NCBI RefSeq assembly: GCF_000372445.1
Contig: NZ_AQUY01000001.1
Span: 309,448-373,447, forward strand
Origin: Corynebacterium ulceribovis DSM 45146
Lineage (GTDB): Bacteria > Actinomycetota > Actinomycetes > Mycobacteriales > Mycobacteriaceae
Length of the DNA: 64,000 nt
Direction of reading: 5' to 3'
Part shown: positions 25,579 through 36,321 of the stretch, in pieces
Position numbering within the stretch: position 1 is the first letter of the stretch
Layout: every line of letters begins with the position of its first letter
The notes under the pieces: model-generated
Seen by the model: only the letters and a program-made list of their open reading frames with translations
Database searches by the model: none
What the model was told of the DNA's origin: nothing
Translations under genes and position numbers: made by a program

Positions 25579-26469
25579 TTAATTCGCGCGGTGTGAAATA
25601 AAGTTCGTCACTTCAGTGACGCCGGAGTGGTGCTGACCCGGCATCGATGCATGATACGACTGGTGCCATACGGCGGCACCAAGTAGGCCATTGAGAATGG
25701 TAACGCTGGTGAGGCCAGCATCATTTACCCGCCCGCCAGCTTCACTACTGGTCACCGGCTGCACAAAAGCACGGCGGTCCAGAACGCCGCCAGCCATCGC
25801 GCGGTAGCCAGGCGCGGAGTCGCAATAAATATCGCCTAGGTTGCAGACGTTGACCACCTTTCCGGTGGCCTTGCCCCAGCCCTTCTCTCGCTTGGCGAGG
25901 ATGCCGAAGCCGCCATGCGGTGCAGTGCCGTACATCTTCTCGCCGTCCGTGCCGCGCTGCGGGTCAGCAATCAAGCCGGTAGCAATCAGCTTGTCCGCTG
26001 GAATTGGGCCGCGGCCATGACCGATGGCGTGGGTGACCTGGCCAGCGACATGCGCGCCCTGGCTGTAGCCGCTGATGGCGAACTTCGAGTTCGGGCACTG
26101 GCGCGATGCCGCCGCCATCATGGAACGCAGTCGGTGGACGCCCTGATTCTTCGACTGGTTGTAGCTCATGAGGGTGCCAGCGGTGGCAGCGTACGGTACA
26201 TATTGCGCCACAACCCGGCCACCAAGGCGAGCTTTGGTGCCTTCAACGACACCGCGCATGAGCCCATTGTCGCTCATGGTGGTGGTGTGCAGTGGGGTTG
26301 TGCCCATGGTGCCAGGTACAGCGAAAAGAATAACTGGCGCGCACCGGGGTACGGCGTCAGCTTCTGGGGTATTAACGACGCCGCTGGCTGCGACGATGCC
26401 GAATGCAGTTGCAGTGGCTGCGACGACGGATAAGGTCCGGCGGGTGAGGGTCTGCAAAACAGTGCGCAC
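25579..26469 (-). CDS. Secreted cutinase-family esterase
   Basis: 296 residues with a signal peptide (TLTRRTLSVVAATATAFGIV, probable cleavage after ADA, near 39). Cutinase fold: nucleophile Ser136 in SGYSQGAH, Asp213 in CNLGDIYCDS with the flanking cysteines that usually form a disulfide, and His269 or His273 in VWHQSYH. Cutinase-like proteins of mycolata hydrolyse lipids, esters or mycolates (Culp family); which substrate applies here is open. The protein should be exported to the cell envelope. It diverges from the aldehyde dehydrogenase gene across about 270 bp. Confidence 0.9.
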   Translation of the reverse strand: MRTVLQTLTRRTLSVVAATATAFGIVAASGVVNTPEADAVPRCAPVILFAVPGTMGTTPLHTTTMSDNGLMRGVVEGTKARLGGRVVAQYVPYAATAGTLMSYNQSKNQGVHRLRSMMAAASRQCPNSKFAISGYSQGAHVAGQVTHAIGHGRGPIPADKLIATGLIADPQRGTDGEKMYGTAPHGGFGILAKREKGWGKATGKVVNVCNLGDIYCDSAPGYRAMAGGVLDRRAFVQPVTSSEAGGRVNDAGLTSVTILNGLLGAAVWHQSYHASMPGQHHSGVTEVTNFISHRAN

Positions 26470-26742
26470 AGTGCTGACTCCAGTATGTGAAACGAGTAAA
26501 TCCTCACTTAGTTTATGGAATTGTTATCTGGCTGCAAGTTGAGTGCACAGGTTTTGCTCAGCAAAGTACGGCGAATAGATAAAGTGCGGCGCGTATTTTT
26601 GCTGCGAAATTGTTGCGAATTTACGGAAATCTTCCCATGCCTCGCCACACGATCGTTAGAATGTGAGCCATGCCACGTTGCCGCTCTGGCGACGGCACGC
26701 ACTAACTGCGAATGACCACAACTAACCATGAAGGGGTGTCTC

Positions 26743-28269
26743 ATGACCGCCAGCGTCTACGCGAATCCAAACACCGAAGGCTCGCTCGTTAACTTCAAAA
26801 AGCGCTACGAGAACTTCATCAACGGTCAATGGGTAGCACCGGTAGACGGCCAGTACATGGACAATATTTCGCCTGTCAACGGCGAAGTGTTCTGCCAAGT
26901 GCCTCGCTCGTCTGCCGCCGATATCGAAAACGCCCTCGACGCTGCCCACGACGCAAAAGCCGCATGGGGCTCCGTGCCCGCCGCCGAACGCGCCCTCATC
27001 CTGCATCGCATCGCCGACCGCATGGAAGAGCACCTCGAAGAAATCGCCGTCGCTGAGACCTGGGAGAACGGCAAGGCCATCCGCGAAACCCTCGCCGCGG
27101 ATATCCCACTGGCCATCGACCACTTCCGTTACTTCGCTGGTGTGTGCCGCACCCAGGAAGGCCGCATCAGCCAGATCGACGACAACACGGTTGCCTACCA
27201 CTTCAACGAGCCGCTCGGCGTGGTTGGCCAGATCATCCCGTGGAACTTCCCAATTCTGATGGCCGCCTGGAAGCTCGCCCCGGCGATGGCCGCTGGTAAC
27301 TGCATTGTGCTCAAGCCAGCAGAACAAACCCCAGTGTCCATTCTCTATGTCATGGAAATCATCCAGGACCTCATCCCAGCGGGCGTGGTCAACATTGTTA
27401 ACGGCCTCGGCTCCGAAGCAGGCGCGGCACTGACTGCCTCCAAGCGCGTTGCCAAGATTGCGTTCACCGGGTCGACTGCCGTCGGCAAGCTCATTAATAA
27501 GGCCGTATCCGACAAGGTCATCCCGGTCACCCTAGAGCTGGGCGGTAAGTCGCCGTCCATTTTCTTCCCGGACATTATGAACGAGGACGACGCCTACCTG
27601 GAGAAGTGTGTTGAAGGCTTGGCCATGTTCGCGCTGAACCAGGGCGAAGTGTGCACCTGCCCATCGCGCGCGCTGATCCACGAGGACATCGCCGATGAGT
27701 TCCTTAAGCTCGCCGTCGAACGCGTTAAGCAGATTAAGACTGGTAACCCGCTTGATCCGTCCGTGATGATGGGTGCGCAGGCATCGCAGGAGCAGATGGA
27801 CAAAATCATGGGCTACCTCAAGTCCGGACCGGAAGAAGGCGCTGAGGTGCTCACTGGTGGCAACGTCGCCAAGCTCGACGGCCTGGATGGTGGCTACTAC
27901 ATTGAGCCAACCATTATGAAGGGCGACAACTCCATGCAGTGCTTCCGTGAGGAAATCTTCGGACCAGTGCTCGCGGTCACCACCTTCAAGACCTTCGACG
28001 AGGCAATGGAGATTGCCAACGACACCATCTATGGCCTCGGCGCCGGTGTGTGGAGCCGTGACCAGCAGACCGCGTACAAGGCGGGTCGAGCAATCCAGGC
28101 TGGCCGCGTGTGGGTGAACAACTACCACAATTACCCAGCTCACGCCGCTTTCGGTGGCTACAAGGAGTCCGGTATTGGCCGCGAGAACCACCAGATGATG
28201 CTGGCGCACTACCAGGAGGTCAAGTGCATGCTGGTCTCCTACGACAACAAGCCGACCGGCCTGTTCTAA
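26743..28269 (+). CDS. Aldehyde dehydrogenase (ExaC/AldB-like)
   Basis: 508 residues from the ATG at 26743, with AAGGGG upstream; the ATG at 26728 is less likely. NAD-dependent oxidation of aldehydes such as acetaldehyde to acids. Active-site features: PWNFP for cofactor binding, FTGSTAVGK, the general base Glu265 in TLELGGKSP, and the nucleophile in GEVCTCPSR (Cys304, with a second Cys306). The C-terminal [19 protein letters not shown] is the substrate-side block of the ExaC/AldB subgroup, which in C. glutamicum supports growth on ethanol. Exact substrate is inferred. Its promoter lies in the 26470-26742 gap. Confidence 0.93.
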   Translation: MTASVYANPNTEGSLVNFKKRYENFINGQWVAPVDGQYMDNISPVNGEVFCQVPRSSAADIENALDAAHDAKAAWGSVPAAERALILHRIADRMEEHLEEIAVAETWENGKAIRETLAADIPLAIDHFRYFAGVCRTQEGRISQIDDNTVAYHFNEPLGVVGQIIPWNFPILMAAWKLAPAMAAGNCIVLKPAEQTPVSILYVMEIIQDLIPAGVVNIVNGLGSEAGAALTASKRVAKIAFTGSTAVGKLINKAVSDKVIPVTLELGGKSPSIFFPDIMNEDDAYLEKCVEGLAMFALNQGEVCTCPSRALIHEDIADEFLKLAVERVKQIKTGNPLDPSVMMGAQASQEQMDKIMGYLKSGPEEGAEVLTGGNVAKLDGLDGGYYIEPTIMKGDNSMQCFREEIFGPVLAVTTFKTFDEAMEIANDTIYGLGAGVWSRDQQTAYKAGRAIQAGRVWVNNYHNYPAHAAFGGYKESGIGRENHQMMLAHYQEVKCMLVSYDNKPTGLF

Positions 28270-28302
28270 ATCCACAGAACGTGCTGGCCTACTCTGGTCA
28301 GC

Positions 28303-29196
28303 ATGGCTCTGACAGTTACTACCCTCAACGTCAACGGCATCCGCGCGGCCGTCAAAAAGCGGAGTGAACAGAACCTTGGCATGCTGCCGTGGCTCAATGA
28401 CACCTCCGCTGATGTCATTTTGCTGCAGGAAGTGCGCGCCACCAATGAGCAGGCCGAAAAGGCCCTCGCCCCAGCGCTGGAGGCCGGTTGGTATTGGGCC
28501 GGCGCCGACGACACCATCACCAAAGGCCACGCCGGGGTCGGCATTTTGTCCCGTCTTCCGCTTTACGACGTAATGGTGGGCTTCGGAGACAATGAATTCT
28601 CCGCAACCGGCCGCTACATTGAAGCGAAAGTTGACGATGCCGGCGCGAATGGTGGGGCAGGGGATGGCCGCACCACCGTTGCGAGTCTCTACCTGCCATC
28701 GGGCAGCGTTGATACCCCAAAGCAGGACGAAAAGTACCGCTTCCTGGAACTCTTCGGTGACTTCCTTGCCGAGCGCGGCAAAGACGAAGACATGGTCATC
28801 GGCGGTGACTGGAATATTTGCCACCGGCAAGAAGACCTGAAGAACTGGAAAACGAACCAGAAAAAGTCCGGGTTCCTGCCGGATGAGCGCAGCTGGATGG
28901 ACAGCATTTTAGGTACTTTCCCCGATGAGGCCTCCCAAAACACTGGCCCGCATGAGCCACACACCGACCCGCACTGGTTCGATGTGCAGCGTCGCCTGCA
29001 GCCGGAAAGTCTAGGCCCATACACCTGGTGGACCTACCGCGGGAAAGCCTTCGACACTGACGCGGGTTGGCGCATCGACTACCACATGGCAACCGCTTCG
29101 ATGTTGGCGCGCGCGACAAGTGTGCACGTGGACCGCGCTGCGGCTTACGACCTGCGGTGGACCGACCATGCGCCGGTGACTGTTGTTTATCAATAG
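28303..29196 (+). CDS. xth: Exodeoxyribonuclease III family AP endonuclease
   Basis: 297 residues. Cleaves DNA at abasic sites and trims 3' ends in base-excision repair. Endonuclease/exonuclease/phosphatase motifs: TLNVNGIRAA at 7-16, ILLQEVRA with the metal-binding Glu, GGDWNICHRQEDLKNWK, WWTYRG, GWRIDYHMAT, and the C-terminal WTDHAPVTVVY with the catalytic Asp-His. The standard ExoIII 'SDHAPV' reads TDHAPV here, a conservative change. It lies between aldehyde dehydrogenase and trpS on the same strand with short gaps. Confidence 0.94.
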   Translation: MALTVTTLNVNGIRAAVKKRSEQNLGMLPWLNDTSADVILLQEVRATNEQAEKALAPALEAGWYWAGADDTITKGHAGVGILSRLPLYDVMVGFGDNEFSATGRYIEAKVDDAGANGGAGDGRTTVASLYLPSGSVDTPKQDEKYRFLELFGDFLAERGKDEDMVIGGDWNICHRQEDLKNWKTNQKKSGFLPDERSWMDSILGTFPDEASQNTGPHEPHTDPHWFDVQRRLQPESLGPYTWWTYRGKAFDTDAGWRIDYHMATASMLARATSVHVDRAAAYDLRWTDHAPVTVVYQ

Positions 29197-30255
<1,059 letters not shown>

Positions 30256-30321
30256 TACCGGCCTAGCCATCGCTTTTCCCCTACCCTGGAAAGTGTTACC
30301 GACCACACCAAGGAGAACGCG

Positions 30322-31413
30322 ATGGCCACGACAACGCGGGCGAATGCCGACCGCACGGACCTGTACGGAATCGAACGCGCCAATTCCGACGACCCCGGAA
30401 TGGTGGACAAAGTCCGCGAAAAGCAGCCCTGGCTCGACCACCTGATGCGCATGAATGAGCGCTATGGCGAGCAGGGCGGTAACCACTTCTCCGCCGGCAT
30501 TACCTACTTTTCGGTCCTGTCGATTTTCCCAGTGCTCATGTTGGCATTCTCCGGCCTCGGTTTCGCGCTGCGCGGCAACGACGAAATGATGGGCAAAGTC
30601 GAAAATTACCTTTCGGACCAAGTCGGCGGCGGCCTGGGCGATCAGCTCACCCAAATCCTCGATTCCGCGATGGGGCAGGCCGGCTCCGTCGGTATTATCG
30701 GTCTGGTTGCGGCCCTTTGGACCGGCATGAGCTGGATGGGCAACCTCCGCATGGGTGTCACCGCAATGTGGAAACACCAGATTGCCGCGCAGAACTTTAT
30801 TAAAGGCAAACTGTCCGACCTGCTGCACCTGCTCATCCTCTTCGTCGGCCTCGTCCTGACTTTCGCTATTACCGCACTAGGCTCTTCCGGCCTGACCAAT
30901 TGGCTCATTGAGCAAGTCAATCTCGATGGCGTTCCAGGCATTCACTTCCTAGCCCCACTGGCCGCGATTGTTGCTGGTTTGCTGGCGAACTGGCTGCTAT
31001 TCGTCATTTTGATGAAGATGCTGCCGCGCATTGAGGTGCCATGGCGACCATGCCTCGAGGCCGCCGTCATCGGCGCGATTGGCTTGGAAATCATTAAACA
31101 GTTCGGCTCGATTTTCTTCTCCAACGCCCTCGGTAACCCAGCTGGCGCGGTCTTCGGCCCCATCATCGGCATCATGGTGGTGATGTACCTGCTGTGGCGC
31201 ATCGTGATGTACACCGCCGCGTGGGCCGCCACCGACGAGGATTCCCTCGAACTGGTCACCCCAGAAGTACCAGAACCAGCGGTCATCAACATCCGTCAGG
31301 AAATCACGCCGGAACCGAACTACAAAACTTCCGGCACCTTGCTCGGCGTCGGCGCAGTCCTTGGTGGGGCAGTGGCTGCGGCCGCCAGCGTCCTCACCCG
31401 CCGCAATAAATAA
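30322..31413 (+). CDS. YihY/YhjD-family inner-membrane protein
   Basis: 363 residues, about six membrane helices between residues 55 and 310. YihY/BrkB family marks: QGGNHFSAGITYFSVLSIFP, LWTGMSWMGNLRMGVTAMW, and KMLPRIEVPWRPCLEAAVIG. The family was once called ribonuclease BN, but that was wrong; its real role is unknown, with suggested function as an envelope transporter. The C-terminus ends in a Gly/Ala helix plus RRNK. The start ATG has AAGGAG eight bases upstream. The trpS-yhjD order is kept in other corynebacteria. Confidence 0.88.
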   Translation: MATTTRANADRTDLYGIERANSDDPGMVDKVREKQPWLDHLMRMNERYGEQGGNHFSAGITYFSVLSIFPVLMLAFSGLGFALRGNDEMMGKVENYLSDQVGGGLGDQLTQILDSAMGQAGSVGIIGLVAALWTGMSWMGNLRMGVTAMWKHQIAAQNFIKGKLSDLLHLLILFVGLVLTFAITALGSSGLTNWLIEQVNLDGVPGIHFLAPLAAIVAGLLANWLLFVILMKMLPRIEVPWRPCLEAAVIGAIGLEIIKQFGSIFFSNALGNPAGAVFGPIIGIMVVMYLLWRIVMYTAAWAATDEDSLELVTPEVPEPAVINIRQEITPEPNYKTSGTLLGVGAVLGGAVAAAASVLTRRNK

Positions 31414-31429
31414 GGTTTCAGGTCTGGGC

Positions 31430-32821
31430 TTATTGACGCGACCGGGCGATAGTCCGCCGCATGCCGTAGCCAACCACGAGAACTAGGCCTACAAGCAGCG
31501 CCCATGGCGCTGCTTTTTCTATGCTTGGTCGCAATCCAGGATTGTCGCTTTCTGGGCTGCCCGGCCCAGCGGCACGGAAAGTCTCGCTGCTACTGGCATT
31601 GTTGTAGTCCAACTCCAACTGACCGACATTGTTTCCAGGTGGGGTCGCGAAACCAGCGTCGAGGAAACGGGCTGCTTGTTCATAGGCCCTGCCGTGGAAA
31701 ATAGTGGTGTCCAGCACGATAACTCCAAGGCGGCGACCGTCGCGTTCGGCGGCGCCATAGAACGTATGGCGGGCGCTGTCAGTGAAGCCGGTTTTGCCGC
31801 CGATGGCACCGTCGTACCAGCCGAGCAGCCCGTTATCGCTGTACAAGTCGAAGCCCTTGTTTTTGCCCCAGCCGGGAAACTTCACCGTGCGGGTTTGGAC
31901 CATTCGTTGGAAGTCAGGGTTACTGAACGCTGCTTTATAAAACAGACTGAGGTCGTACGCGGATGAACTCATTCCGGGCCCATCCAAACCGGACACATTC
32001 ACCACGCGGGTATCGGTCGCGCCTAGCTGCGTAGCTTTAGCATTCACCAGCTCGACCGCGCGCTCGGTGCCCCCGAGCTCCTCGACTAATGCAGCGGCGC
32101 AGTCATTCCCCGAGTTGAGCAGCAAGCCAAACAGTAACTGTTCAATGGTGTACTCCCCATCAGGTCCGATCCCCGCGGCGGAGCCTTCCGCATTTGCCGC
32201 CTCGGCACTAGCTTTGATCTTTTTATCCAGCTCCAACTCGTCCAGTGCCACCAACGCCAGCAGCACCTTAATAGTGGATGCTGGCCGGTAGCGACCATGG
32301 GGATCTTTTGTCGCCAACACCTCGCCAGAGTCTAAATCCACGACCGCCCAGGCAGAGGCGGACTGCTCCTTTGGCACCACAAAACCGTCCGCTAGGATTT
32401 CGCCGCAGTCGGCCAGCTTGTCCCCACCAGGAGTAGGCGATGCCACGGGCAGCGGCGCCGGGGCCACTCCATCTGGCCCGGGTTCTTCTGATTTATCCAC
32501 CGGCCGTGGTGGTGCTTGCCGAAAGTCACAGTTCTTGTTGGGCCGCACCCCGATAGCTGGGGAGTTTTCCGCCGAGTCATCAAAGTCCGGTTCGACAGTT
32601 GGATCTTGCTTCGGATCCTGACGCGAGTCCGCCGACGGCGCCGACTGCGCTAACGCCTCCGGGACAATACCTGCGGTCGGTACGTCAATAAGCGGGGAAA
32701 GGAGCGGAAGGAAGAGGCCCGCAACAGTCCAGGACAGGACGCGGCGGGGTAGGGAAGTGGTCAAAGTAGGAAACCAACTGCAGCTAGAAATATGTGGAAA
32801 AGGGTGGGAGAATAGCTGCAT
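31430..32821 (-). CDS. D-alanyl-D-alanine carboxypeptidase (serine-type, PBP5-like)
   Basis: About 463 residues from the ATG at 32821. Trims the terminal D-Ala of peptidoglycan stem peptides at the outer face of the membrane. An N-terminal signal (LPRRVLSWTVAGLFLPLLSP) and a C-terminal membrane helix (WALLVGLVLVVGYGMRR) flank the catalytic domain. The three penicillin-binding motifs are present: STIK (in PASTIKVLLAL), SGN (LLLNSGNDCAA) and KTG (GGKTGFTDSA). A Pro/Asp-rich linker joins signal and catalytic domain. Alternative starts inside the first 20 residues exist. It diverges from adenosine deaminase over only 27 bp. Confidence 0.92.
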   Translation of the reverse strand: MQLFSHPFPHISSCSWFPTLTTSLPRRVLSWTVAGLFLPLLSPLIDVPTAGIVPEALAQSAPSADSRQDPKQDPTVEPDFDDSAENSPAIGVRPNKNCDFRQAPPRPVDKSEEPGPDGVAPAPLPVASPTPGGDKLADCGEILADGFVVPKEQSASAWAVVDLDSGEVLATKDPHGRYRPASTIKVLLALVALDELELDKKIKASAEAANAEGSAAGIGPDGEYTIEQLLFGLLLNSGNDCAAALVEELGGTERAVELVNAKATQLGATDTRVVNVSGLDGPGMSSSAYDLSLFYKAAFSNPDFQRMVQTRTVKFPGWGKNKGFDLYSDNGLLGWYDGAIGGKTGFTDSARHTFYGAAERDGRRLGVIVLDTTIFHGRAYEQAARFLDAGFATPPGNNVGQLELDYNNASSSETFRAAGPGSPESDNPGLRPSIEKAAPWALLVGLVLVVGYGMRRTIARSRQ

Positions 32822-32848
32822 TCTATCGTGTGCGCTACGGTAAACGCC

Positions 32849-34033
32849 ATGTATAACACCCCTGATACGCGGCCAGAAACGAAGCAGGCCGTTGAAGAAG
32901 TAGTCGCAACACTGCCGAAAGTTGTGTTGCACGACCACCTAGACGGTGGACTGCGGCCAGGGACCATCGTGGAACTGGCAGCCGAATGCGGCTACGACCA
33001 ACTGCCGACCACCGACCCGGATGAGCTCGGCACGTGGTTTGTGCAGGCCGCGAACTCGGGCAGCCTGCCGAAATACCTTGAAACCTTCCAGCACACCACT
33101 GCGGTGATGCAGACCCGCGACGCGCTGATCCGTGTGACACGAGAAGCCATTGAGGACCTCGCCGCCGATAACGTGGTGTACGCCGAACTGCGCTACGCCC
33201 CCGAACTGCACCTAGCAGGCGGACTGAGCATGCGCGAAGTTGTGGAAGCGACGATCGCGGGCTGCGCAGAAGGTGAACGGGCTGCCGCCGAAGCAGGCAA
33301 AGATATCACCGCGCGGCTGATTTTGACTGGCATGCGGCACGCCGATAACACCGCAGCCGTAGCAGAACTGACCGCTGACGCGGTCGCCGACTGGGACCTA
33401 GACAATTACGTCGTCGGCTTTGACATCGCTGGTGCTGAAGACGGCTTCCCAGCGAGCGGTCATGCCGAAGCTTTCGCCACGCTGCGCCAGCGCCTCGTGC
33501 CATTTACCATCCACGCTGGGGAAGCTGCTGGGCTGGAATCCATCAAGGAAGCAGTGCAGCTAGGTGCGGCTCGCATTGGCCACGGCGCACGGCTGTACGA
33601 AGACTTCAGCGCCTCTGACCTGTGCATTGAGCTGAGCCAAGTGTCCAGCTACATCCGGGACCGCCGCATTCCGCTGGAACTGTGCCCAACGTCGAATGTG
33701 CAAACTGGGGTGTGCGACGACATTGCCGACCACCCATTCCCGCTGCTGTTTGACCTCGGATTCACCTGCACCGTCAACACGGACAATCGCTTGGTGTCCG
33801 GCACCACCATGACTAAAGAAATGATGCTGCTGGTCAACACTTTCGACTACGGCTACCCAGAGCTGTTCCAGCTCACCGCCAACGCCATCGACAATGCGTT
33901 TGCGGATCTGCCGACCCGCGAGCGGATTATGGACACCGTGGTGTACCCGGCGTACATGGCGCTGGCTGATGCCGATGGTGACGGCGAAATTGACAGCACC
34001 GACGCCGAAGAGTTGCACCTGTCGATGGACTAA
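32849..34033 (+). CDS. add: Adenosine deaminase
   Basis: 394 residues from the ATG at 32849. Converts adenosine to inosine in purine salvage. Metal and catalytic blocks: HDHLDGG with the two zinc histidines, FDIAGAEDGFP, TIHAGEAAGLESI with the third zinc His and catalytic Glu, RIGHGARL, and LCPTSNVQTG. The usual SLNTDDP near the C-terminus reads TVNTDNRLVS; the first Asp, the zinc ligand, is kept. Residues from about 370 carry DADGDGEIDSTDAEE, which looks like a calcium-binding EF-hand-like loop. The position upstream of upp keeps nucleoside salvage genes close. Confidence 0.92.
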   Translation: MYNTPDTRPETKQAVEEVVATLPKVVLHDHLDGGLRPGTIVELAAECGYDQLPTTDPDELGTWFVQAANSGSLPKYLETFQHTTAVMQTRDALIRVTREAIEDLAADNVVYAELRYAPELHLAGGLSMREVVEATIAGCAEGERAAAEAGKDITARLILTGMRHADNTAAVAELTADAVADWDLDNYVVGFDIAGAEDGFPASGHAEAFATLRQRLVPFTIHAGEAAGLESIKEAVQLGAARIGHGARLYEDFSASDLCIELSQVSSYIRDRRIPLELCPTSNVQTGVCDDIADHPFPLLFDLGFTCTVNTDNRLVSGTTMTKEMMLLVNTFDYGYPELFQLTANAIDNAFADLPTRERIMDTVVYPAYMALADADGDGEIDSTDAEELHLSMD

Positions 34034-34078
34034 CCCGGGGCGCCGGTCGCGCCCGAGGCGCAGTGCACGCCCTCGGCG

Positions 34079-35344
34079 CTAAATCTTGGTGCTGAAGCGG
34101 GCGACGAGCTCGTCTTCCAGCTTGCGCCAGCCATCACCCTGGCTGGTGTATGGCGCAGATGGCTCAATGCTGTTGCCCTTCGGATCCAGCACATAATTCA
34201 GGTACCACTGCAGTTCCTGGTTACCGGCCAGCACCATGTTCACGCTGTCGTCGTTTGCCCAGTCCGCGGCGTCGGCGAGCAGTTCGTAGGCCTGCGCCAG
34301 CTGGTCACGGTCCACGGCGTCTGGGCCTTTACGGATGTCATTTTCCAAGTTGGAGAAGGTGTAGACGTTGTCGTCATGCACCACCACTTCAAGGTCGCCG
34401 CCGTTGGCAGCGGATACAATATCCGGCCACGTCGACAGGTTCGCCATGTCGTGCTCTTCATTCTCGATGACCCAGCGGGTGAGGTTCTTTGGCTGTGGGA
34501 AGGTGCGAATTTCCCCGAAGCGGCCGAGGAAAACCGGGCTGCCATCGAGGTAGCAGCGCAGGGTGTAGAGCACTCGGCCATTAATAACGATTTTCACCGG
34601 GTCAATACCGGACTGTGCCCAGACAGTGTTGTCGTATGGGTCGGCGTCAGCGGCGGCCGCTTCAGCTTCCTTCGCTGCGTCCTCTTCTTCCTTCTTCTTC
34701 GCCGCAGCCTTTTCTTCAGCGTCCTTCACTGCCACCGCGATGGCGTCCTTCGCTGAGGCGACCGCGTCGTCGTCGAGCTCTGGGGTAGCTTCCTTGGACT
34801 CTTCCACCAGCTCATCGAGCGCATCGAGGATGTCGGCCCACTTGTCCAACACGACACCGCCAACCGAGGACCACAGATTCAGGCCGTCGTTGCCGACGAA
34901 GTGTTCCGCGCCGCGGGCTGGCATTCCGAGGATGGAGTGGCCGGAGAAAATGGACTGGATCTTCGTCAGGTCTGCGACATTCGCCAGGGACCGGACTACG
35001 GCAAAGCCACGAGCAACGTCATCGACGGGCTTGTGTGCTGGCTTTTCCGCAAGGCTGGCCGGCAACGTCACCAAGCTAAAGCGGTAGCGTTCCGTCGGCC
35101 GCGCGCGGTCAATTGGCTTGGCGACGAAGCCATTCCACCGTGGGTGACTGGTCAAGTCGTGCTCAGCACCAGAATCCAGGAAAGCGGCGAGTTCGGCTTC
35201 GGAATCGAAGAAATACAGGTCGTCGCCCTTACCCAGGAAGGCCTGCCATTCGGCGCCACCTTCACGCCAACTTGGAGCCCACAGCGTGTAGACGTTGCCT
35301 TCTGTGAGCTCAATTTCGATGGGGACAATGCCCTTCTCAGCCAT
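34079..35344 (-). CDS. Conserved hypothetical protein with duplicated domain and coiled-coil linker
   Basis: 421 residues without a signal peptide or membrane helix. Two similar globular parts are visible. Residues 1-190 contain VYTLWAPSWREGGAEWQAFL with FLGKGDDLYFFDSEAELAAF. Residues 240-350 contain KIVINGRVLYTLRCYLDGSP and VFLGRFGEIRTFPQPKNLTR. Both are followed by an 'L..HPxW'-type segment (LTSHPRW, MANLSTW). A charged Lys/Glu/Ala coiled coil (AAAKKKEEEDAAKEAEAAA) joins them. I recognise no enzyme motif. Homologues appear confined to corynebacteria and relatives as far as I recall. It converges with add and follows the NlpC gene direction. Confidence 0.75.
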   Translation of the reverse strand: MAEKGIVPIEIELTEGNVYTLWAPSWREGGAEWQAFLGKGDDLYFFDSEAELAAFLDSGAEHDLTSHPRWNGFVAKPIDRARPTERYRFSLVTLPASLAEKPAHKPVDDVARGFAVVRSLANVADLTKIQSIFSGHSILGMPARGAEHFVGNDGLNLWSSVGGVVLDKWADILDALDELVEESKEATPELDDDAVASAKDAIAVAVKDAEEKAAAKKKEEEDAAKEAEAAAADADPYDNTVWAQSGIDPVKIVINGRVLYTLRCYLDGSPVFLGRFGEIRTFPQPKNLTRWVIENEEHDMANLSTWPDIVSAANGGDLEVVVHDDNVYTFSNLENDIRKGPDAVDRDQLAQAYELLADAADWANDDSVNMVLAGNQELQWYLNYVLDPKGNSIEPSAPYTSQGDGWRKLEDELVARFSTKI

Positions 35345-35409
35345 GGGTGTAGATTCCTTTGACGACTAACTTTGCTTCGATTTAGAACTCTACCTGCGCG
35401 CCGACGCCA

Positions 35410-36321
35410 TCACCCAGTAGGTCGCCAATAACCGAGGAATTTCATGCCCATATTTGTGGTGCGAATTGGGTTGGTCTGCACCGGGCTGCCTGCCTCGACA
35501 ATTTGCCCATTGCCGGTGTACATCGCCACATGGCCATCCCACACCAGCAGATCACCTGGCAGCAGATTACTTGCCGAGACCTGCCGGCCCACCGTCTGTG
35601 CCTGTGCCGTCCGCGGAATATCCACCCCAGCCTCGCCATACGCCCAGTGCGTCAACCCGGAACAATCCAGCCCCACACCAGGAGTATTCCCGCCCCACAC
35701 ATAGGGCGTGCCCACGGCACTGAGCGCTTTCTGCACCGCCTTCTTCGCCTGCGGGGTCGGTGCCCCGTCGCCATCATTACTGTTATCAGCGATGTCACCG
35801 GTGTAGTTGGCCTGCTGCGGGCTTGTTGACGAATTGGCCCCCGGCGGCAACGCATTATTGCGTACCTGGTCGGAGTTGTGACTAGCTAAACCATTAAGGG
35901 TTTTCGTGGGCGAGGAGAGCTCTTCTGCAAGCTGGGACAGCCGGTTTTTGATATCCGTGAACGCCTGCGAAATGATGCCCGCGACTTGCCCGGCAGCGGT
36001 GAGCCAACCGAATGGGCCGGCAGCAATGGCAGCCGATACTGCTTTGGCAGCGGCTTGAAATGCATTGGTACCGATCCGGAATACGTCTTTTGCGGCGGCA
36101 ACGACTTTGGTGATGCCCTCTTTGAGCGCAGTCTGCAACGTGCCGTCATCGGTGGCCAATTGTTGGATAGCGGAGGTGGCGGTGGTCAAAGCGGTGTGCG
36201 CTGCGTCGCCACCTTGGCCTTGCCACGAATCGGAAAGTGTCTTGTTCAGGGCAGGCAGATCCGCCGCGGCGGTAGCGACCGGTGAAGTGGCCAGCGGGGA
36301 AGCGGCAAGTGGCGTCGGCAT
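35410..36321 (-). CDS. NlpC/P60 peptidoglycan hydrolase with WXG100-like N-terminus
   Basis: 303 residues. The N-terminal 140 residues are helical with a Trp-Gln-Gly motif at 33-35 (SDSWQGQGGDAA), typical of WXG100-like or T7SS-associated domains, and no Sec signal is visible. Residues 190-303 form an NlpC/P60 cysteine peptidase: YVWGGNTPGVGLDCSGL with Cys220, DLLVWDGHVAMYTG with His264. Such enzymes cut D-Glu-mDAP bonds in peptidoglycan. The start codon overlaps the stop of the small gene upstream (TAATG). Export through an ESX/type VII route is a plausible inference, although no ESX machinery is in this window. Confidence 0.87.
   Translation of the reverse strand: MPTPLAASPLATSPVATAAADLPALNKTLSDSWQGQGGDAAHTALTTATSAIQQLATDDGTLQTALKEGITKVVAAAKDVFRIGTNAFQAAAKAVSAAIAAGPFGWLTAAGQVAGIISQAFTDIKNRLSQLAEELSSPTKTLNGLASHNSDQVRNNALPPGANSSTSPQQANYTGDIADNSNDGDGAPTPQAKKAVQKALSAVGTPYVWGGNTPGVGLDCSGLTHWAYGEAGVDIPRTAQAQTVGRQVSASNLLPGDLLVWDGHVAMYTGNGQIVEAGSPVQTNPIRTTNMGMKFLGYWRPTG

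Noticed and set aside
26662..26677. TGTGAGCCATGCCACG as a GlxR (CRP-like) site before aldehyde dehydrogenase
   Set aside because: Only one half-site matches TGTGA-N6-TCACA; the other half does not.
27532..28830. A 432-residue frame opposite aldehyde dehydrogenase and exonuclease III
   Set aside because: It spans two certain genes and a promoter gap and shows no domain.
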